Positions 49,159 to 59,055 are shown, numbered from the stretch's first letter. The stretch: DNA of 64,000 bases from an uncultured Eubacteriales bacterium (GCA_949284175.1 CASDVE010000013.1:1-64000), one strand, 5' to 3'. The notes: generated from the sequence alone by a model not told the origin. Made by a program: numbers and translations.

Positions 49159-50298
49159 CTACTTAAACATAGCACCGCTGATTACCATCTTCTGAACTTC
49201 TGTTGTTCCTTCATAGATTTCAGTAATCTTAGCATCTCGCATCATTCTTTCAATTGGATATTCTCTTGTATATCCATATCCACCGAATAATTGTAAACAT
49301 CTTCTTGTTACATCACTGGCATTATCTGCTGCAAATAATTTTGCCGCTGCTGCTAATGTTGTATAAGGTTTTCCTTCTTGTTTACCCATAGCTGCTCGAT
49401 ATACTAATAACTGAGCCGCATCAGTAGATGCTTTCATATCTGCAAGTTCAAACGCAGTATTTTGGAATTTCGCAAGTGCACGACCGAACTGTTTTCTTTC
49501 TTTTACATATTTTACAGTTTCATCAATAGCACCCTCTGCAAGACCAAGAGCCTGAGAAGCGATACCAATACGTCCACCATCCAATGTCTTCATAGCAATT
49601 GCAAAACCTTTTCCTTCTTTACCAAGCAAGTTTTCTTTTGGTACAATACAATTTTCCAAAATTAACTCACAAGTAGAAGAACCTTTAATACCCATTTTTC
49701 TTTCATGTTTTCCAACGGAGAAACCTGGGAAATCTCTCTCTACAATAAATGCAGAGATTCCTCTTGTACCTTTTGATTTATCTGTCATTGCAAAAATAAT
49801 AAATACGTTTGCATAGCCGGCATTTGTAATGAAGATTTTACTTCCGTTTAATACGTAGTGATCTCCTTCTAATACAGCTTTTGTCTGTTGTCCTGACGCA
49901 TCGGTACCAGCTCCTGGCTCTGTTAATCCAAATGCACCAATCCATTCTCCAGAACATAATTTTGGAAGATATTTTTGTTTTTGTTCTTCTGTACCATGTT
50001 CAAAAATTGGAGCACAGCACAAAGAAGTATGAGCAGAAACGATAACACCTGTTGTTCCACACACTTTGGAAAGCTCTTCTACACACATAATGTAAGAAAG
50101 ATAATCCGCTCCCTGTCCCCCATATTGTTTAGGAAAAGGAATACCAAGCATTCCATATCTAGCTAATTTTTTTACAGTTTCCACTGGAAACATTTCTTTT
50201 TCGTCTACTTCCTCAGCAAGAGGTTTTACTTCCCTTTCAGCAAAATCTCTGTACATCTGCTGTACTAGTAAATGCTCTTTAGATAAATTAAAATCCAT
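49159..50298 (-). CDS. bcd: Butyryl-CoA dehydrogenase
   Basis: The 379-residue acyl-CoA dehydrogenase has the FAD-binding A-F-G-L-T-E-P-G-A-G-T-D-A, the L-Q-L-F-G-G-Y-G-Y-T-R-E-Y-P region and the catalytic glutamate block I-Y-E-G-T-T-E-V-Q. It reduces crotonyl-CoA to butyryl-CoA with EtfAB. A 101-bp gap separates it from hbd; no strong terminator is seen there. Confidence 0.97.
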   Translation of the reverse strand: MDFNLSKEHLLVQQMYRDFAEREVKPLAEEVDEKEMFPVETVKKLARYGMLGIPFPKQYGGQGADYLSYIMCVEELSKVCGTTGVIVSAHTSLCCAPIFEHGTEEQKQKYLPKLCSGEWIGAFGLTEPGAGTDASGQQTKAVLEGDHYVLNGSKIFITNAGYANVFIIFAMTDKSKGTRGISAFIVERDFPGFSVGKHERKMGIKGSSTCELILENCIVPKENLLGKEGKGFAIAMKTLDGGRIGIASQALGLAEGAIDETVKYVKERKQFGRALAKFQNTAFELADMKASTDAAQLLVYRAAMGKQEGKPYTTLAAAAKLFAADNASDVTRRCLQLFGGYGYTREYPIERMMRDAKITEIYEGTTEVQKMVISGAMFK

Positions 50299-50399
50299 TT
50301 GTTTATTTCCTCCTTGTCCTTATGAACGATGTTCCTTAAAAATAGATTACGGTATGAGAAAAATATATTTCTTTTTATACATCCGTTTTTATGCAAATA

Positions 50400-51248
50400 T
50401 TATTTGCTGTAATCGTAGAAACCGATTCCTGTTTTTCTTCCTAATTTACCAGCACGCACCATTGTTTTTAATAATCTAGCTGGTCTATATTTTGGATCTC
50501 CTGTTTCGGAATATAATGTGTTCATAATATGTAACACTGTATCATTACCAATTAAGTCAGATAAAGCTAAAGGTCCCATTGGATGATTTGCTCCAAGTTT
50601 CATCGCTTTATCAATGTCTTCCACAGAAGCTAAGCCCTCTTCTAATACAACAATACCTTCATTGATCATAGGAATTAAGATTTTATTTACAACAAATCCT
50701 GGTCCTTCTTTTACATCAATTGGATCTTTTCCAATTTCAACAGAAAGATTGTATACAAAATCTCTTGTTTCTTGAGAAGTTTCATGACCTTTGATTACTT
50801 CTACTAATTTCATAACGGTTGCTGGGTTAAAGAAGTGCATACCAACAACTTTATCTGGTCTATTTGTTGCAGATGCAATTTCTGTAATAGAGATGGAAGA
50901 AGTATTTGTTGCAAAGATTGTTTCTGGTTTGCAAATTTTATCTAATTCAGCAAATACAGCTTTTTTTACTTCAATCTTTTCTACGATCGCTTCTACAATT
51001 AAATCACAGTCTGCTGCCACATTAATATCGGTAGAAGTGGAAACATTTCCTAAAATAGTTGCTTTTGTTTCTTCTGTATATTTTCCTTTTGCAACTAATT
51101 TGTCAATCCCTTTTTGTAATTTTGTCATAGCGTTATTGAGAATTTCCTCTGTCATATCGCGGAAAATTACCTGATGGCCTGCTTTTGCCATTACGTGTCC
51201 GATATCAAGTCCCATCTGTCCAGCACCAATGATTAATACTTTACTCAT
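50400..51248 (-). CDS. hbd: 3-Hydroxybutyryl-CoA dehydrogenase
   Basis: The start is ATG 51248 ([13 protein letters not shown]) behind GGAGG, giving 282 residues, the normal length. It has the NAD(P) Rossmann motif G-A-G-Q-M-G and the catalytic [17 protein letters not shown] block. It reduces acetoacetyl-CoA to 3-hydroxybutyryl-CoA. Confidence 0.97.
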   Translation of the reverse strand: MSKVLIIGAGQMGLDIGHVMAKAGHQVIFRDMTEEILNNAMTKLQKGIDKLVAKGKYTEETKATILGNVSTSTDINVAADCDLIVEAIVEKIEVKKAVFAELDKICKPETIFATNTSSISITEIASATNRPDKVVGMHFFNPATVMKLVEVIKGHETSQETRDFVYNLSVEIGKDPIDVKEGPGFVVNKILIPMINEGIVVLEEGLASVEDIDKAMKLGANHPMGPLALSDLIGNDTVLHIMNTLYSETGDPKYRPARLLKTMVRAGKLGRKTGIGFYDYSK

Positions 51249-51307
51249 CTTTAAACATCCTCCATTCTTCTGCTTCCATGCTTCCATTTAAGCCTTTACA
51301 CTATCTT

Positions 51308-52084
51308 TTATTTATTTGCGAATTTTTCTGGTTTTCTCTTTTCAACAAATGCTGTCATTGCCATTTTTTGATCTTCTGTTGCAAAACAAGCACCAAATGC
51401 CTCTGCTTCAATCATAACACCTGTATGAATGTCTGTCTGCATACCAGCATTGATTGCAGATTTTGATTGACGAACTGCTATTTGGGCATTTTTTGTGATC
51501 GCTTTTGCCATTTCAATGGCAGCATCCACAACTTCACCTTTTGGAACAACTTTGCTCACAAGTCCAATCGCTAATGCTTCGTCCGCCTTAATATTATTTG
51601 CTGTAAAGATTAATTCTTTCGCCTTTGACATACCAACGATGCGAGCAAGTCTTTGTGTTCCTCCAAATCCTGGAGTGATTCCAAGTCCTACTTCTGGCTG
51701 TCCAAAGATTGCATTTTCTGATGCAATTCTGATGTCACAAGCACTTGCTAATTCACATCCACCACCTAATGCAAATCCGTTTACAGCAGCGATTACAGGT
51801 TTTGTCATATTTTCAACTTTTAAGAATACTTCGTTTCCAAAACGACCAAACTGTTTTCCTTGTGCAACATTGAAATCTTTCATTTGAGAAATATCTGCAC
51901 CAGCTACAAACGCTTTTCCAGCACCTGTGATAATTGCTACATAAACATCTTCATTGTTTTCTACTTCGTCAATTGCTTCTTTTAAATCCACAAGCACTTG
52001 TTCATTTAAGGCATTTAATGCTTCTGGTTTGTTGATTGTAATAACAGCAATATTTTCATTTACTTCTACTAATACATTAGACAT
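51308..52084 (-). CDS. crt: 3-Hydroxybutyryl-CoA dehydratase (crotonase)
   Basis: The 258-residue enoyl-CoA hydratase has the oxyanion-hole segments F-V-A-G-A-D-I-S-Q-M and A-L-G-G-G-C-E-L-A-S-A-C-D and the acidic catalytic region F-G-Q-P-E-V-G-L-G-I-T-P-G-F-G-G-T-Q-R. It dehydrates 3-hydroxybutyryl-CoA to crotonyl-CoA. Confidence 0.97.
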   Translation of the reverse strand: MSNVLVEVNENIAVITINKPEALNALNEQVLVDLKEAIDEVENNEDVYVAIITGAGKAFVAGADISQMKDFNVAQGKQFGRFGNEVFLKVENMTKPVIAAVNGFALGGGCELASACDIRIASENAIFGQPEVGLGITPGFGGTQRLARIVGMSKAKELIFTANNIKADEALAIGLVSKVVPKGEVVDAAIEMAKAITKNAQIAVRQSKSAINAGMQTDIHTGVMIEAEAFGACFATEDQKMAMTAFVEKRKPEKFANK

Positions 52085-52140
52085 TGTTATGCCCTCCTAC
52101 TCCATCTGCTATTCACATATATCGTTTCATTTTTGGAAGA

Positions 52141-53322
52141 TTAGTTTCTTTCTACGATAACAGTTGTTCCCATTCCTCCACCGATACATAAAGTAGCAAG
52201 ACCAATTTTGCTATCACGTTTTTCCATCTCATGTAAAAGTGTAACTAAGATTCTCGCACCAGAACATCCAATTGGGTGTCCAAGAGCAATGGCTCCACCA
52301 TTTACGTTTGTCTTTTCTGGATCAAATCCTAATTCATTACAAACAGCGATTGCCTGAGCTGCAAATGCTTCATTTGCTTCAATTAAATCGAGATCAGCTG
52401 CTGTTAAGCCAGCTTTTTCAAGAGCTTTTTTGCAAGATGCAATTGGTCCAAGTCCCATAACAGATGGATCAACTCCGCCTGAAGCATAAGCACGAATTGT
52501 TGCCATTGGTTTTGCACCTAATTTATCTGCCATTTCTTTTGACATAACGACTAACATAGCAGCACCATCGTTAATACCAGATGCGTTACCAGCTGTTACT
52601 GTTCCATCTTTTTTGAACGCTGGACGAAGTTTTGCAAGTTTTTCTACTGTTGTTCCAGCTTTTGGATACTCGTCTGTATCCACAATAATTGGATCCCCTT
52701 TTCTTTGTGGAACAGGCACAGGAACAATTTCATCTTTGAAACGACCAGCTTCAATTGCTTTTACTGCTCTTTCCTGACTTCTTGCAGCAAATTCATCCTG
52801 CATTTCTCTTGTAATTCCATATTGCTCAGCAACGTTTTCCGCTGTGATACCCATATGATAATTATTATAAGCATCCCAAAGACCATCTTTAATCATGGTA
52901 TCCACTAATTCACCATGACCCATGCGAAGTCCAAATCTTGCTTTTGGAATTGCATATGGTGCCCCACTCATGCTTTCTGTACCACCACAAAGAACAATAT
53001 CAGCATCTCCTGCTTTAATCATTTGAGCAGCAAGGCTTACGGAACGGAGACCAGAACCGCATACTTTATTAATGGAGAAAGCTGGAACTTCTTTTGGCAC
53101 TCCTGCTTGAATAATAACCTGTCTTGCTACGTTCTGTCCAAGACCTGAGCTTAATACATTACCAATGACTGCTTCATCAATAACTGCTGGGTCAATACCG
53201 GCTCTTTTGATGGCTTCCATAGCAGTAATTTTTCCGAGTTCCACTGCACTCACATCTTTAAAAGCTCCGCCTAAAGAACCAATCGCTGTTCTAACTGCTG
53301 ATACGATTACTACTTCTCTCAT
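52141..53322 (-). CDS. thlA: Acetyl-CoA acetyltransferase (thiolase)
   Basis: The 393-residue thiolase has the nucleophile N-K-V-C-G-S-G-L-R, the N-E-A-F-A-A-Q loop, [11 protein letters not shown] and the C-terminal C-I-G-G-G-M-G. It condenses two acetyl-CoA to acetoacetyl-CoA, the first committed step. First gene of the operon, with a leader of about 215 nt from the sigma-54 promoter. Confidence 0.97.
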   Translation of the reverse strand: MREVVIVSAVRTAIGSLGGAFKDVSAVELGKITAMEAIKRAGIDPAVIDEAVIGNVLSSGLGQNVARQVIIQAGVPKEVPAFSINKVCGSGLRSVSLAAQMIKAGDADIVLCGGTESMSGAPYAIPKARFGLRMGHGELVDTMIKDGLWDAYNNYHMGITAENVAEQYGITREMQDEFAARSQERAVKAIEAGRFKDEIVPVPVPQRKGDPIIVDTDEYPKAGTTVEKLAKLRPAFKKDGTVTAGNASGINDGAAMLVVMSKEMADKLGAKPMATIRAYASGGVDPSVMGLGPIASCKKALEKAGLTAADLDLIEANEAFAAQAIAVCNELGFDPEKTNVNGGAIALGHPIGCSGARILVTLLHEMEKRDSKIGLATLCIGGGMGTTVIVERN

Positions 53323-53367
53323 TTTTTTAATCTCCTTTTCTTTATCTCAATTTTTTGCAACCTAGCA

Positions 53368-53440
53368 ACGATGAAAAGCATCCTTTGTGAGCCTTTCATG
53401 TAAATCCTAGAGAGCTATTCCTTTCATTCCTTTGCTCTCT
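53368..53440 (+). repeat. Degenerate intergenic repeat with adjoining hairpin
   Basis: acgatgaaaagcatcctttg and gagcctttcat match the repeat core at most positions. A hairpin (agagagc 53409-53415 with gctctct 53434-53440) follows, as in the other copies. Here it lies within the thlA leader region rather than downstream of a gene. Confidence 0.5.
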
Positions 53441-53547
53441 TTGTGACAAACCATTTGTAAAAAATTAGTAACCACTGCCCTTCTTCGCTTTTCTATGGAA
53501 AATCTTAGACCAGACCTTACCGTACTAACTTTACACTTTCTTTATAA

Positions 53548-53562
53548 GCAATTCTCGTGCCA
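53548..53562 (-). promoter_or_regulatory. Sigma-54 (-24/-12) promoter of the butyrate operon
   Basis: On the minus strand TGGCACG-AGAA-TTGC matches the sigma-54 consensus at every defined position (TGGCAC, five bases, TTGC), pointing at thlA. A sigma-54 activator gene is divergent from it. Transcription would start near 53,537. Confidence 0.8.
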
Positions 53563-53626
53563 ACTTCTAAAACGACGTATTTTCGTCTTTCTTGATAATT
53601 TATTAACGAAATTATTGTACTTTTTT

Positions 53627-53677
53627 CAGGACAATTCCGGACACTTTGTCCTGTTTTTAGAACATTTTTCTGTCCTG
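53627..53677. promoter_or_regulatory. Candidate activator-binding sites upstream of the sigma-54 promoter
   Basis: Four GGACA/TGTCC half-sites (53629, 53639, 53647, 53671), the first two exactly 10 bp apart and the inner pair forming caggac...gtcctg, lie about 65-115 bp upstream of the -24 element. This is the usual distance for enhancer-type activators. Confidence 0.5.
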
Positions 53678-53710
53678 TACAAAAAAATTGTCTTTTCAAC
53701 TAAAAAAAAA

Positions 53711-53730
53711 TATGTTAAAATTTCAACATA
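53711..53730. promoter_or_regulatory. Palindrome before the activator gene
   Basis: tatgttaaaatttcaacata is a near-perfect 20-bp palindrome, 53 bp upstream of the activator start. It overlaps its probable promoter and may be an operator. Confidence 0.4.
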
Positions 53731-53783
53731 TAGAGAAAAATTTCCATCTACCTTGAAAAACTCATTTTAGAAAGGAGAATATT

Positions 53784-55175
53784 ATGATAACAGATGAACT
53801 TTCTTCCATCATATTAAAAGCTGTTGACTCCACCTACACTTTTATCGTCGTCAATTTGGAAGGCAGTATCGTTTATCTAAACGATAACTACGCAAAATTA
53901 CTCGGGCTTCCCAAAGAAAAAATGTTAGGAAAACAAATCAGTCAATATATTCCTAACTTAAAACTTCGAAAAGTATTAGCCACAGGCAAAGAAGAAAAAT
54001 GTGTTCTTGTCACATTTTTAAATCGAGTGCAAAAGAAGGAATACACTATGGTATGCAACAACTTTCCGATTTATGAAAAAGACGAAATTGTTGGTGCCAT
54101 CAGCACAATAACTTTTAATAATTTAAACGAACTAAATCTTATCAATCAAGAGATTACAAAATTAAAAGAAGTGAATGAAAATTATCGTAATCAATTAAAT
54201 GAACTGAGAGATTCCCGCTATTCACTCAATAACGTGCTTGGTAATTCTCCTGCCATGCAGGAATTAAAGGAACTCGTTCTTAAAATTGCTAACTCTAATC
54301 TTTCTATTTTGATTACAGGGGAAACAGGAACTGGGAAAGAAGTTTTCGCCAATGCCATCCACCAGCTCAGCAGTCGAAGTGATAATCCATTTGTAAAAAT
54401 CAACTGTGCTGCCATCCCAAAAGACTTATTAGAGTCTGAGCTATTTGGCTATTCAGAAGGTGCCTTTTCCGGAGCTAGCAAAGGCGGAAAAATTGGTCGA
54501 TTTGAACTTGCCAATAATGGCACGATTCTTCTTGATGAAATTGGAGAGATGCCCCTTTCCCTTCAATCCAAACTCCTGCGTGTCATTCAAGAACGAGAAC
54601 TGGTTCGGGTAGGTGGCTTGAAAACGATTAAGCTAAATGTTCGGATTATTTGTAACACAAATAAAAATTTAGAAGAAATGGTAGCTGAAGGAAAGTTTCG
54701 AGAAGATCTGTATTATCGTATTAATGTGGTGGAACTCCCATTGCCCCCTCTACGGGAACATCCAGAAGATATCCCTCTTCTTTGTGATCACTTTATTGAA
54801 ACTTCTAATAAGAGCAACGGGCTACATGTAACTGGTATCAATCCTAATGTCTATCCATTTTTACAGAGCTATCGCTGGAAAGGAAATATTCGAGAATTAG
54901 AACATACGGTAGAACGGGCTTGCGTCATGTGTGGAGATGGAGATTTACAGCTAGAACACTTTAAATTTTTGGTTTCTCGAATTGAAAAAGAAGAAATGCT
55001 CAATAAAACCGCCTCTCAGCCCATGACATTAAAAAGCAAAAAAAATGAATATGAAAAAGAAGAAATTTTAAAAGCACTTGCCCTAACTAAAGGAAATAAG
55101 TCCGCCGCTGCTAAATATTTAAAAATCAGCCGAAGTGTTTTTTATACCAAACTAAAAAATTATGATCTATTATAA
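53784..55175 (+). CDS. PAS-domain sigma-54-dependent transcriptional activator
   Basis: The 463-residue protein has an N-terminal PAS sensor (about 8-115), a short coiled coil, the AAA+ domain with Walker A G179-E-T-G-T-G-K-E186, the sigma-54 contact loop G226-A-F-S-G-A231 (Ser in place of the usual Thr), Walker B I-L-L-D-E-I-G-E, R-E-D-L-Y-Y-R-I-N-V and a C-terminal Fis-type helix-turn-helix (G-N-K-S-A-A-A-K-Y-L-K-I-S-R-S-V-F-Y). No phosphorylation domain is present, so the PAS domain probably senses a ligand or redox state. It is divergent from the butyrate operon and its likely activator. Confidence 0.95.
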   Translation: MITDELSSIILKAVDSTYTFIVVNLEGSIVYLNDNYAKLLGLPKEKMLGKQISQYIPNLKLRKVLATGKEEKCVLVTFLNRVQKKEYTMVCNNFPIYEKDEIVGAISTITFNNLNELNLINQEITKLKEVNENYRNQLNELRDSRYSLNNVLGNSPAMQELKELVLKIANSNLSILITGETGTGKEVFANAIHQLSSRSDNPFVKINCAAIPKDLLESELFGYSEGAFSGASKGGKIGRFELANNGTILLDEIGEMPLSLQSKLLRVIQERELVRVGGLKTIKLNVRIICNTNKNLEEMVAEGKFREDLYYRINVVELPLPPLREHPEDIPLLCDHFIETSNKSNGLHVTGINPNVYPFLQSYRWKGNIRELEHTVERACVMCGDGDLQLEHFKFLVSRIEKEEMLNKTASQPMTLKSKKNEYEKEEILKALALTKGNKSAAAKYLKISRSVFYTKLKNYDLL

Positions 55176-55192
55176 TAAAATGACTTCATTAC

Positions 55193-55299
55193 CTTTGCGT
55201 AAACGATGAGAAGCAGGCTTTGCGAACTTCTCACATTCGCAAACAGTCGCCATATGCGAGCATAAATGCTCTCGCATGGCTCGTTGTCTTTGCGTAAAC
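55193..55299 (+). repeat. Interspersed intergenic repeat, copy 3
   Basis: It matches the 35-base core of copies 1 and 2 with two differences. The variable middle forms a bulged hairpin, atgcgagcat-aa-atgctctcgcat. It is flanked by gcgtaaac on both sides and a terminator begins at 55301. Confidence 0.85.
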
Positions 55300-55300
55300 T

Positions 55301-55346
55301 AAATAAACGTGTGGAACTCTTAAAAAGAGTTTTACACGTTTATTTT
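55301..55346. terminator. Bidirectional terminator between the activator and serine-hydrolase genes
   Basis: A two-part stem (aaataaacgtgt with acacgtttattt, inner aactctt/aagagtt) is followed by a T run. It overlaps the last codons of the minus-strand gene. Confidence 0.85.
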
Positions 55347-57347
55347 TTTCCCTTTGATATTGGGTTCTATAATTTTTTGAAGACGATATTTTGCATAATC
55401 CAAATCCCCTATACTAACTGCCAACTTCATTGGCACATCTATTTGTTCCGCTGTCAAAATAGTTGGTAATTGTTCCATTAATTTTTCCAGCGATGGTTCT
55501 TCTTTTGAGCGTATCAAAATATTTTCTTTCTCAAAATACAGATATAAAATTCTTGTATGGCTTGTTTCCACAAAGCAGATCGTTATTTTTAATACCAAAA
55601 CTTGCTCTTCATTTCTACACCACTTTCCTATGACTCCAATCAGATAAGGGGCTTCCTTTAATTGATACATTCCATAAGCTGGTTTTTCAAAGCCAATCTG
55701 AATTTTCTTTATCTGTTTCCCCTCTTTTATTTGAAGATATAATTGTCTATTCCCTTCTATTTCTTCTTTTAAAACAAGGGAACGAATCCCCTTTGCATAC
55801 ATCCCATGTATTACTTGTAAAAATAACGGCAAAATCATAACTTGCTGTGCTTCTAATTGATAGGGAACTCCTAAAACTTGCTTTACTTCCTCCCACATCT
55901 CTCGTTCTAAGATTCCATAGGGAATTTTATTTTCTTCTCCTTCTTCTAACTCCTCCTCTATGGCATTGAAACTCTTCTTTTGCACTGTATTTTTTAATAC
56001 CCCTTGCCTTTTTTTGTGCATTTTATTCCATAACCATTTTATAGAATACCATGCTTCTTTTTTCTCATTCTCAGTAAGCAATGACTTCATTTCTTCTTCA
56101 CATTGGCTAGGGTTTTCTAAATAGAGGGGCAATGAAAACATTTCTTTTGGAATCTGATTTCTTTGTCCATAATAAAAAGATTTTGATACCTCCATCATCC
56201 GTTCATAAAATATTTTTTCTGACCATGCTTGCAATGTATTGCTTCTATTTTCTATTACACTTTCCTTCCACTTTTTTATTCCCTCACTGGTAAAATACTT
56301 CATAACAATATCAAATACAGGACTTTTTGGAAAAAAATTTGTGCTTCCTGCTGTTGTTACAACTACCGTTTCTGTTTTTGGAAATAAAAACACATTTTGT
56401 CCAAGCATACCATTAAACTGAAAACTCCCCTCTTCTTCACACATCCAAACATGATATCCGTATCCGTATTCACTAATAGCTTCTGGCGTTTCTATCTGTT
56501 TTTTTACAGCTTCTTCCATATATTCTTTCTCAATGAGTGATTCTCCCTCCCATACTCCTTTTTGCATATACAAGATTCCAAATTTCGCCATATCTTCCAT
56601 TCTTAGGCTCAGTCCCCATCCCCCCTTTTCAATACCATTTGGACACTTTTCCCAGAAAATATTGTCAATTCTCATTTTATCAAGCAATCTTTCTTTTAAA
56701 TAAGAGAGCATACTTTTTCCTGTTTTCTCTAGCACAATAGCGGATAGAATATAAGAATTTAAACTATTATAGGCAAATTTCATCCCAGGTTCGAATGCCA
56801 CATTGGAAGAAAGACATCCTTTTAACCAGTCTTCTTCAAAAAGAGAACTTGCTTCATTAAACTGAATTCCCGAACTCATTGTGAGCAGGTGACGAACTGT
56901 AATTTTTTTTATTCTACCAGCAAACAACCCAAACTTTTTCTTATCAAAAATATCCACTATTTTTTCGTCAATATTTAATTTCTTATCTGTGATGAGGCAT
57001 CCAATAGCCAGTCCTGTGACACTTTTACAAAGAGAATGTGAGATATGCCAATCCTCTATCCGATAAGGAGAAAATCCAACTTCCAACACGATTTTACCTG
57101 ATTTCACAACCATAATCCCATGTAACTTGGCATCCATATCCTCTGTTATCTCTTTTAAAAAATACAATAGTCGTTCAGAATATTCCGATACTTGTTCAGG
57201 ATTCACCCTTTCAAGCGGACTCTTCTCCTTCATATTCTCCTGTAATCTTTTCTCATTTTCACTACAAATACTTTGGCTTTGTTCTCCTTCTCCTTTTAAT
57301 AGTTTCATAAGAAGATCCATCGTCTTTATCTGTGTTTTTAGCTCCAT
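55332..57347 (-). CDS. Beta-lactamase-like serine hydrolase with a long C-terminal extension
   Basis: The 671-residue protein has a class C beta-lactamase/DD-peptidase-type domain (about 50-370) with S105-L-C-K108 as the S-x-x-K pair, L-L-T-M-S-S-G-I and Y193-N-S as the Tyr motif. No signal peptide is visible, so it may act in the cytoplasm. The C-terminal 300 residues are not recognised and are rich in Glu and Lys. Family members include esterases and peptidases, so beta-lactam hydrolysis should not be assumed. Confidence 0.75.
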   Translation of the reverse strand: MELKTQIKTMDLLMKLLKGEGEQSQSICSENEKRLQENMKEKSPLERVNPEQVSEYSERLLYFLKEITEDMDAKLHGIMVVKSGKIVLEVGFSPYRIEDWHISHSLCKSVTGLAIGCLITDKKLNIDEKIVDIFDKKKFGLFAGRIKKITVRHLLTMSSGIQFNEASSLFEEDWLKGCLSSNVAFEPGMKFAYNSLNSYILSAIVLEKTGKSMLSYLKERLLDKMRIDNIFWEKCPNGIEKGGWGLSLRMEDMAKFGILYMQKGVWEGESLIEKEYMEEAVKKQIETPEAISEYGYGYHVWMCEEEGSFQFNGMLGQNVFLFPKTETVVVTTAGSTNFFPKSPVFDIVMKYFTSEGIKKWKESVIENRSNTLQAWSEKIFYERMMEVSKSFYYGQRNQIPKEMFSLPLYLENPSQCEEEMKSLLTENEKKEAWYSIKWLWNKMHKKRQGVLKNTVQKKSFNAIEEELEEGEENKIPYGILEREMWEEVKQVLGVPYQLEAQQVMILPLFLQVIHGMYAKGIRSLVLKEEIEGNRQLYLQIKEGKQIKKIQIGFEKPAYGMYQLKEAPYLIGVIGKWCRNEEQVLVLKITICFVETSHTRILYLYFEKENILIRSKEEPSLEKLMEQLPTILTAEQIDVPMKLAVSIGDLDYAKYRLQKIIEPNIKGKKINV

Positions 57348-57383
57348 CCTGACTCACTCCTTCTCACTATAAATCCTATAACC

Positions 57384-57412
57384 TAAAAAAACCGGAAGTT
57401 TTCCTCCGGTTT
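57384..57412 (-). terminator. Cardiolipin-synthase terminator
   Basis: The hairpin aaccggagg / cttccggtt (minus strand) is followed by seven T, 5 bp after the cls stop. Confidence 0.85.
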
Positions 57413-57416
57413 CCTG

Positions 57417-58991
57417 CTACATAAGAGGTGCAAATAATCGCAGAACTCTCCCTGCAATCCGATCTTTAATCGGTAAGTTTTTGCAATCCTCCTTTGTAAT
57501 TTTTTGACATTTTAATAATGTTTTTTGATAATCCTCTTCAATTGCACTGATCTCGCTATTTTGATACATGTAAGCTGCATCTTCAAAATGAAGATAAAGA
57601 CTTCGGAAATCTAAATTAATAGTTCCAACAACCGCTTCATCTCCATCTACAACAAATACTTTCGCATGAACAAATCCAGGTGTGTACTCATAGATCTGCA
57701 CTCCTGCTTCAATTAATTCTTCATAATATGTTTTTGCCAATACAAAAGCATACCATTTATCCGGAATGTGTGGCATGATAATTATAACTTCTACTCCACT
57801 TTTTGCTGCAAACAGTAAAGCTCTAAGCATTTCATTATCTAAAATTAAATATGGTGTCATGATATGCACATAGCGTTCTGCCCGATGAATCATATTCATA
57901 TAGACTTCTTCACCCACATTCTCTTGATCAAATGGGCTATCTCCATATGCCATAACAAATCCATCTCTTGGACATGGTGGAGCTACTTCTACATAACGCA
58001 AATATCTTTCATAGTTTTCCTCTGTTCTCTCTGTAATATTCCACATCTGTAAAAACATCATAAGAAAAGCTCGAACTGCTTCTCCACGCACCATGACAGC
58101 TGTATCCTTCCAGTGACCAAAGCGAACTTTTTTATTGATATATTCATCCGCCAGATTGATTCCACCTGTAAAGGCAACCTCTCCATCAATGACAACCACT
58201 TTTCGATGATCTCGATTATTTTGACTGCTGGATAAAACCGGACGGATCGGTGCAAACATTTTACTTTTGATTCCAAACTGTTGTAACTTTTTAGGATAGT
58301 TATATGGTAACATCGTAACAGAACACATACCATCATACATGAAACGCACTTCCACACCTTTTGATGCTTTTTCTATTAGAATATCTCGAATGGTATTCCA
58401 CATATAGCCTTCTTCTACAATGAAATACTCCATAAAAATAAAGTGCTCTGCCTTTTTAAGCTCCCTTACAAGAGCTTCAAATTTCTTTTCTCCAATTGGA
58501 AAATATGTCACTTCACTATTTTTATAGATAGGATACCCTCCTTTTTCACTCACATAAGAAACAAGATTCGCAATCTGAGGATTTTCTTGTCTAAGTTCTG
58601 CAAAAGTCGTTTCGTCCTGACAAAGATATGGCTTTGTCTGATTGGTTAGTTGATTAAGACGGTAGGCGATCATTTTGGTTCCCAACTGCATTTGGATAAA
58701 TAAATAAAATAAAACTCCAAATATGGGTAAAACAAGCACCGGTACAATCCATGCAAGTTTAATCATAGGATTACTTCTTTCATTGATAATGGCAATGACA
58801 GTAATCACAGTTAATCCAAGAAAAAATCCATAAAAATATACTGACTTTTCCTTCATCCAATCAAAGGCAGCGATAATCAATCCGATTTGTAGTAACATCA
58901 GCAACACAATAATTGCAGTACGGCTGAATAGTACCTTTGTAAGACCCTTTAATTTCTTTTGCACATTTTTTTTATATACCTTTGTGCTCAT
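57417..58991 (-). CDS. cls: Cardiolipin synthase
   Basis: The start is ATG 58991 (M-S-T-K-V-Y-K-K) behind AAAGGAG, giving 524 residues. It has two N-terminal membrane helices and two phospholipase-D HKD motifs: H-R-K-V-V-V-I-D-G-E-V-A-F-T-G-G-I-N and H-A-K-V-F-V-V-D-G-D-E-A-V-V-G-T-I-N. It joins two phosphatidylglycerols into cardiolipin. It is probably a single-gene unit, 64 bp after lepB. Confidence 0.95.
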   Translation of the reverse strand: MSTKVYKKNVQKKLKGLTKVLFSRTAIIVLLMLLQIGLIIAAFDWMKEKSVYFYGFFLGLTVITVIAIINERSNPMIKLAWIVPVLVLPIFGVLFYLFIQMQLGTKMIAYRLNQLTNQTKPYLCQDETTFAELRQENPQIANLVSYVSEKGGYPIYKNSEVTYFPIGEKKFEALVRELKKAEHFIFMEYFIVEEGYMWNTIRDILIEKASKGVEVRFMYDGMCSVTMLPYNYPKKLQQFGIKSKMFAPIRPVLSSSQNNRDHRKVVVIDGEVAFTGGINLADEYINKKVRFGHWKDTAVMVRGEAVRAFLMMFLQMWNITERTEENYERYLRYVEVAPPCPRDGFVMAYGDSPFDQENVGEEVYMNMIHRAERYVHIMTPYLILDNEMLRALLFAAKSGVEVIIIMPHIPDKWYAFVLAKTYYEELIEAGVQIYEYTPGFVHAKVFVVDGDEAVVGTINLDFRSLYLHFEDAAYMYQNSEISAIEEDYQKTLLKCQKITKEDCKNLPIKDRIAGRVLRLFAPLM

Positions 58992-59055
58992 CTGCCTCAC
59001 TCCTTTGTATTATCAGTCCCCCACAGACAACAATAAAAAACTCTCTTTACATAAA

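Noticed and set aside
55332..57347. Calling the serine hydrolase a beta-lactam resistance gene
   Set aside because: Only the fold motifs are present, there is no export signal, and many relatives are esterases or peptidases.
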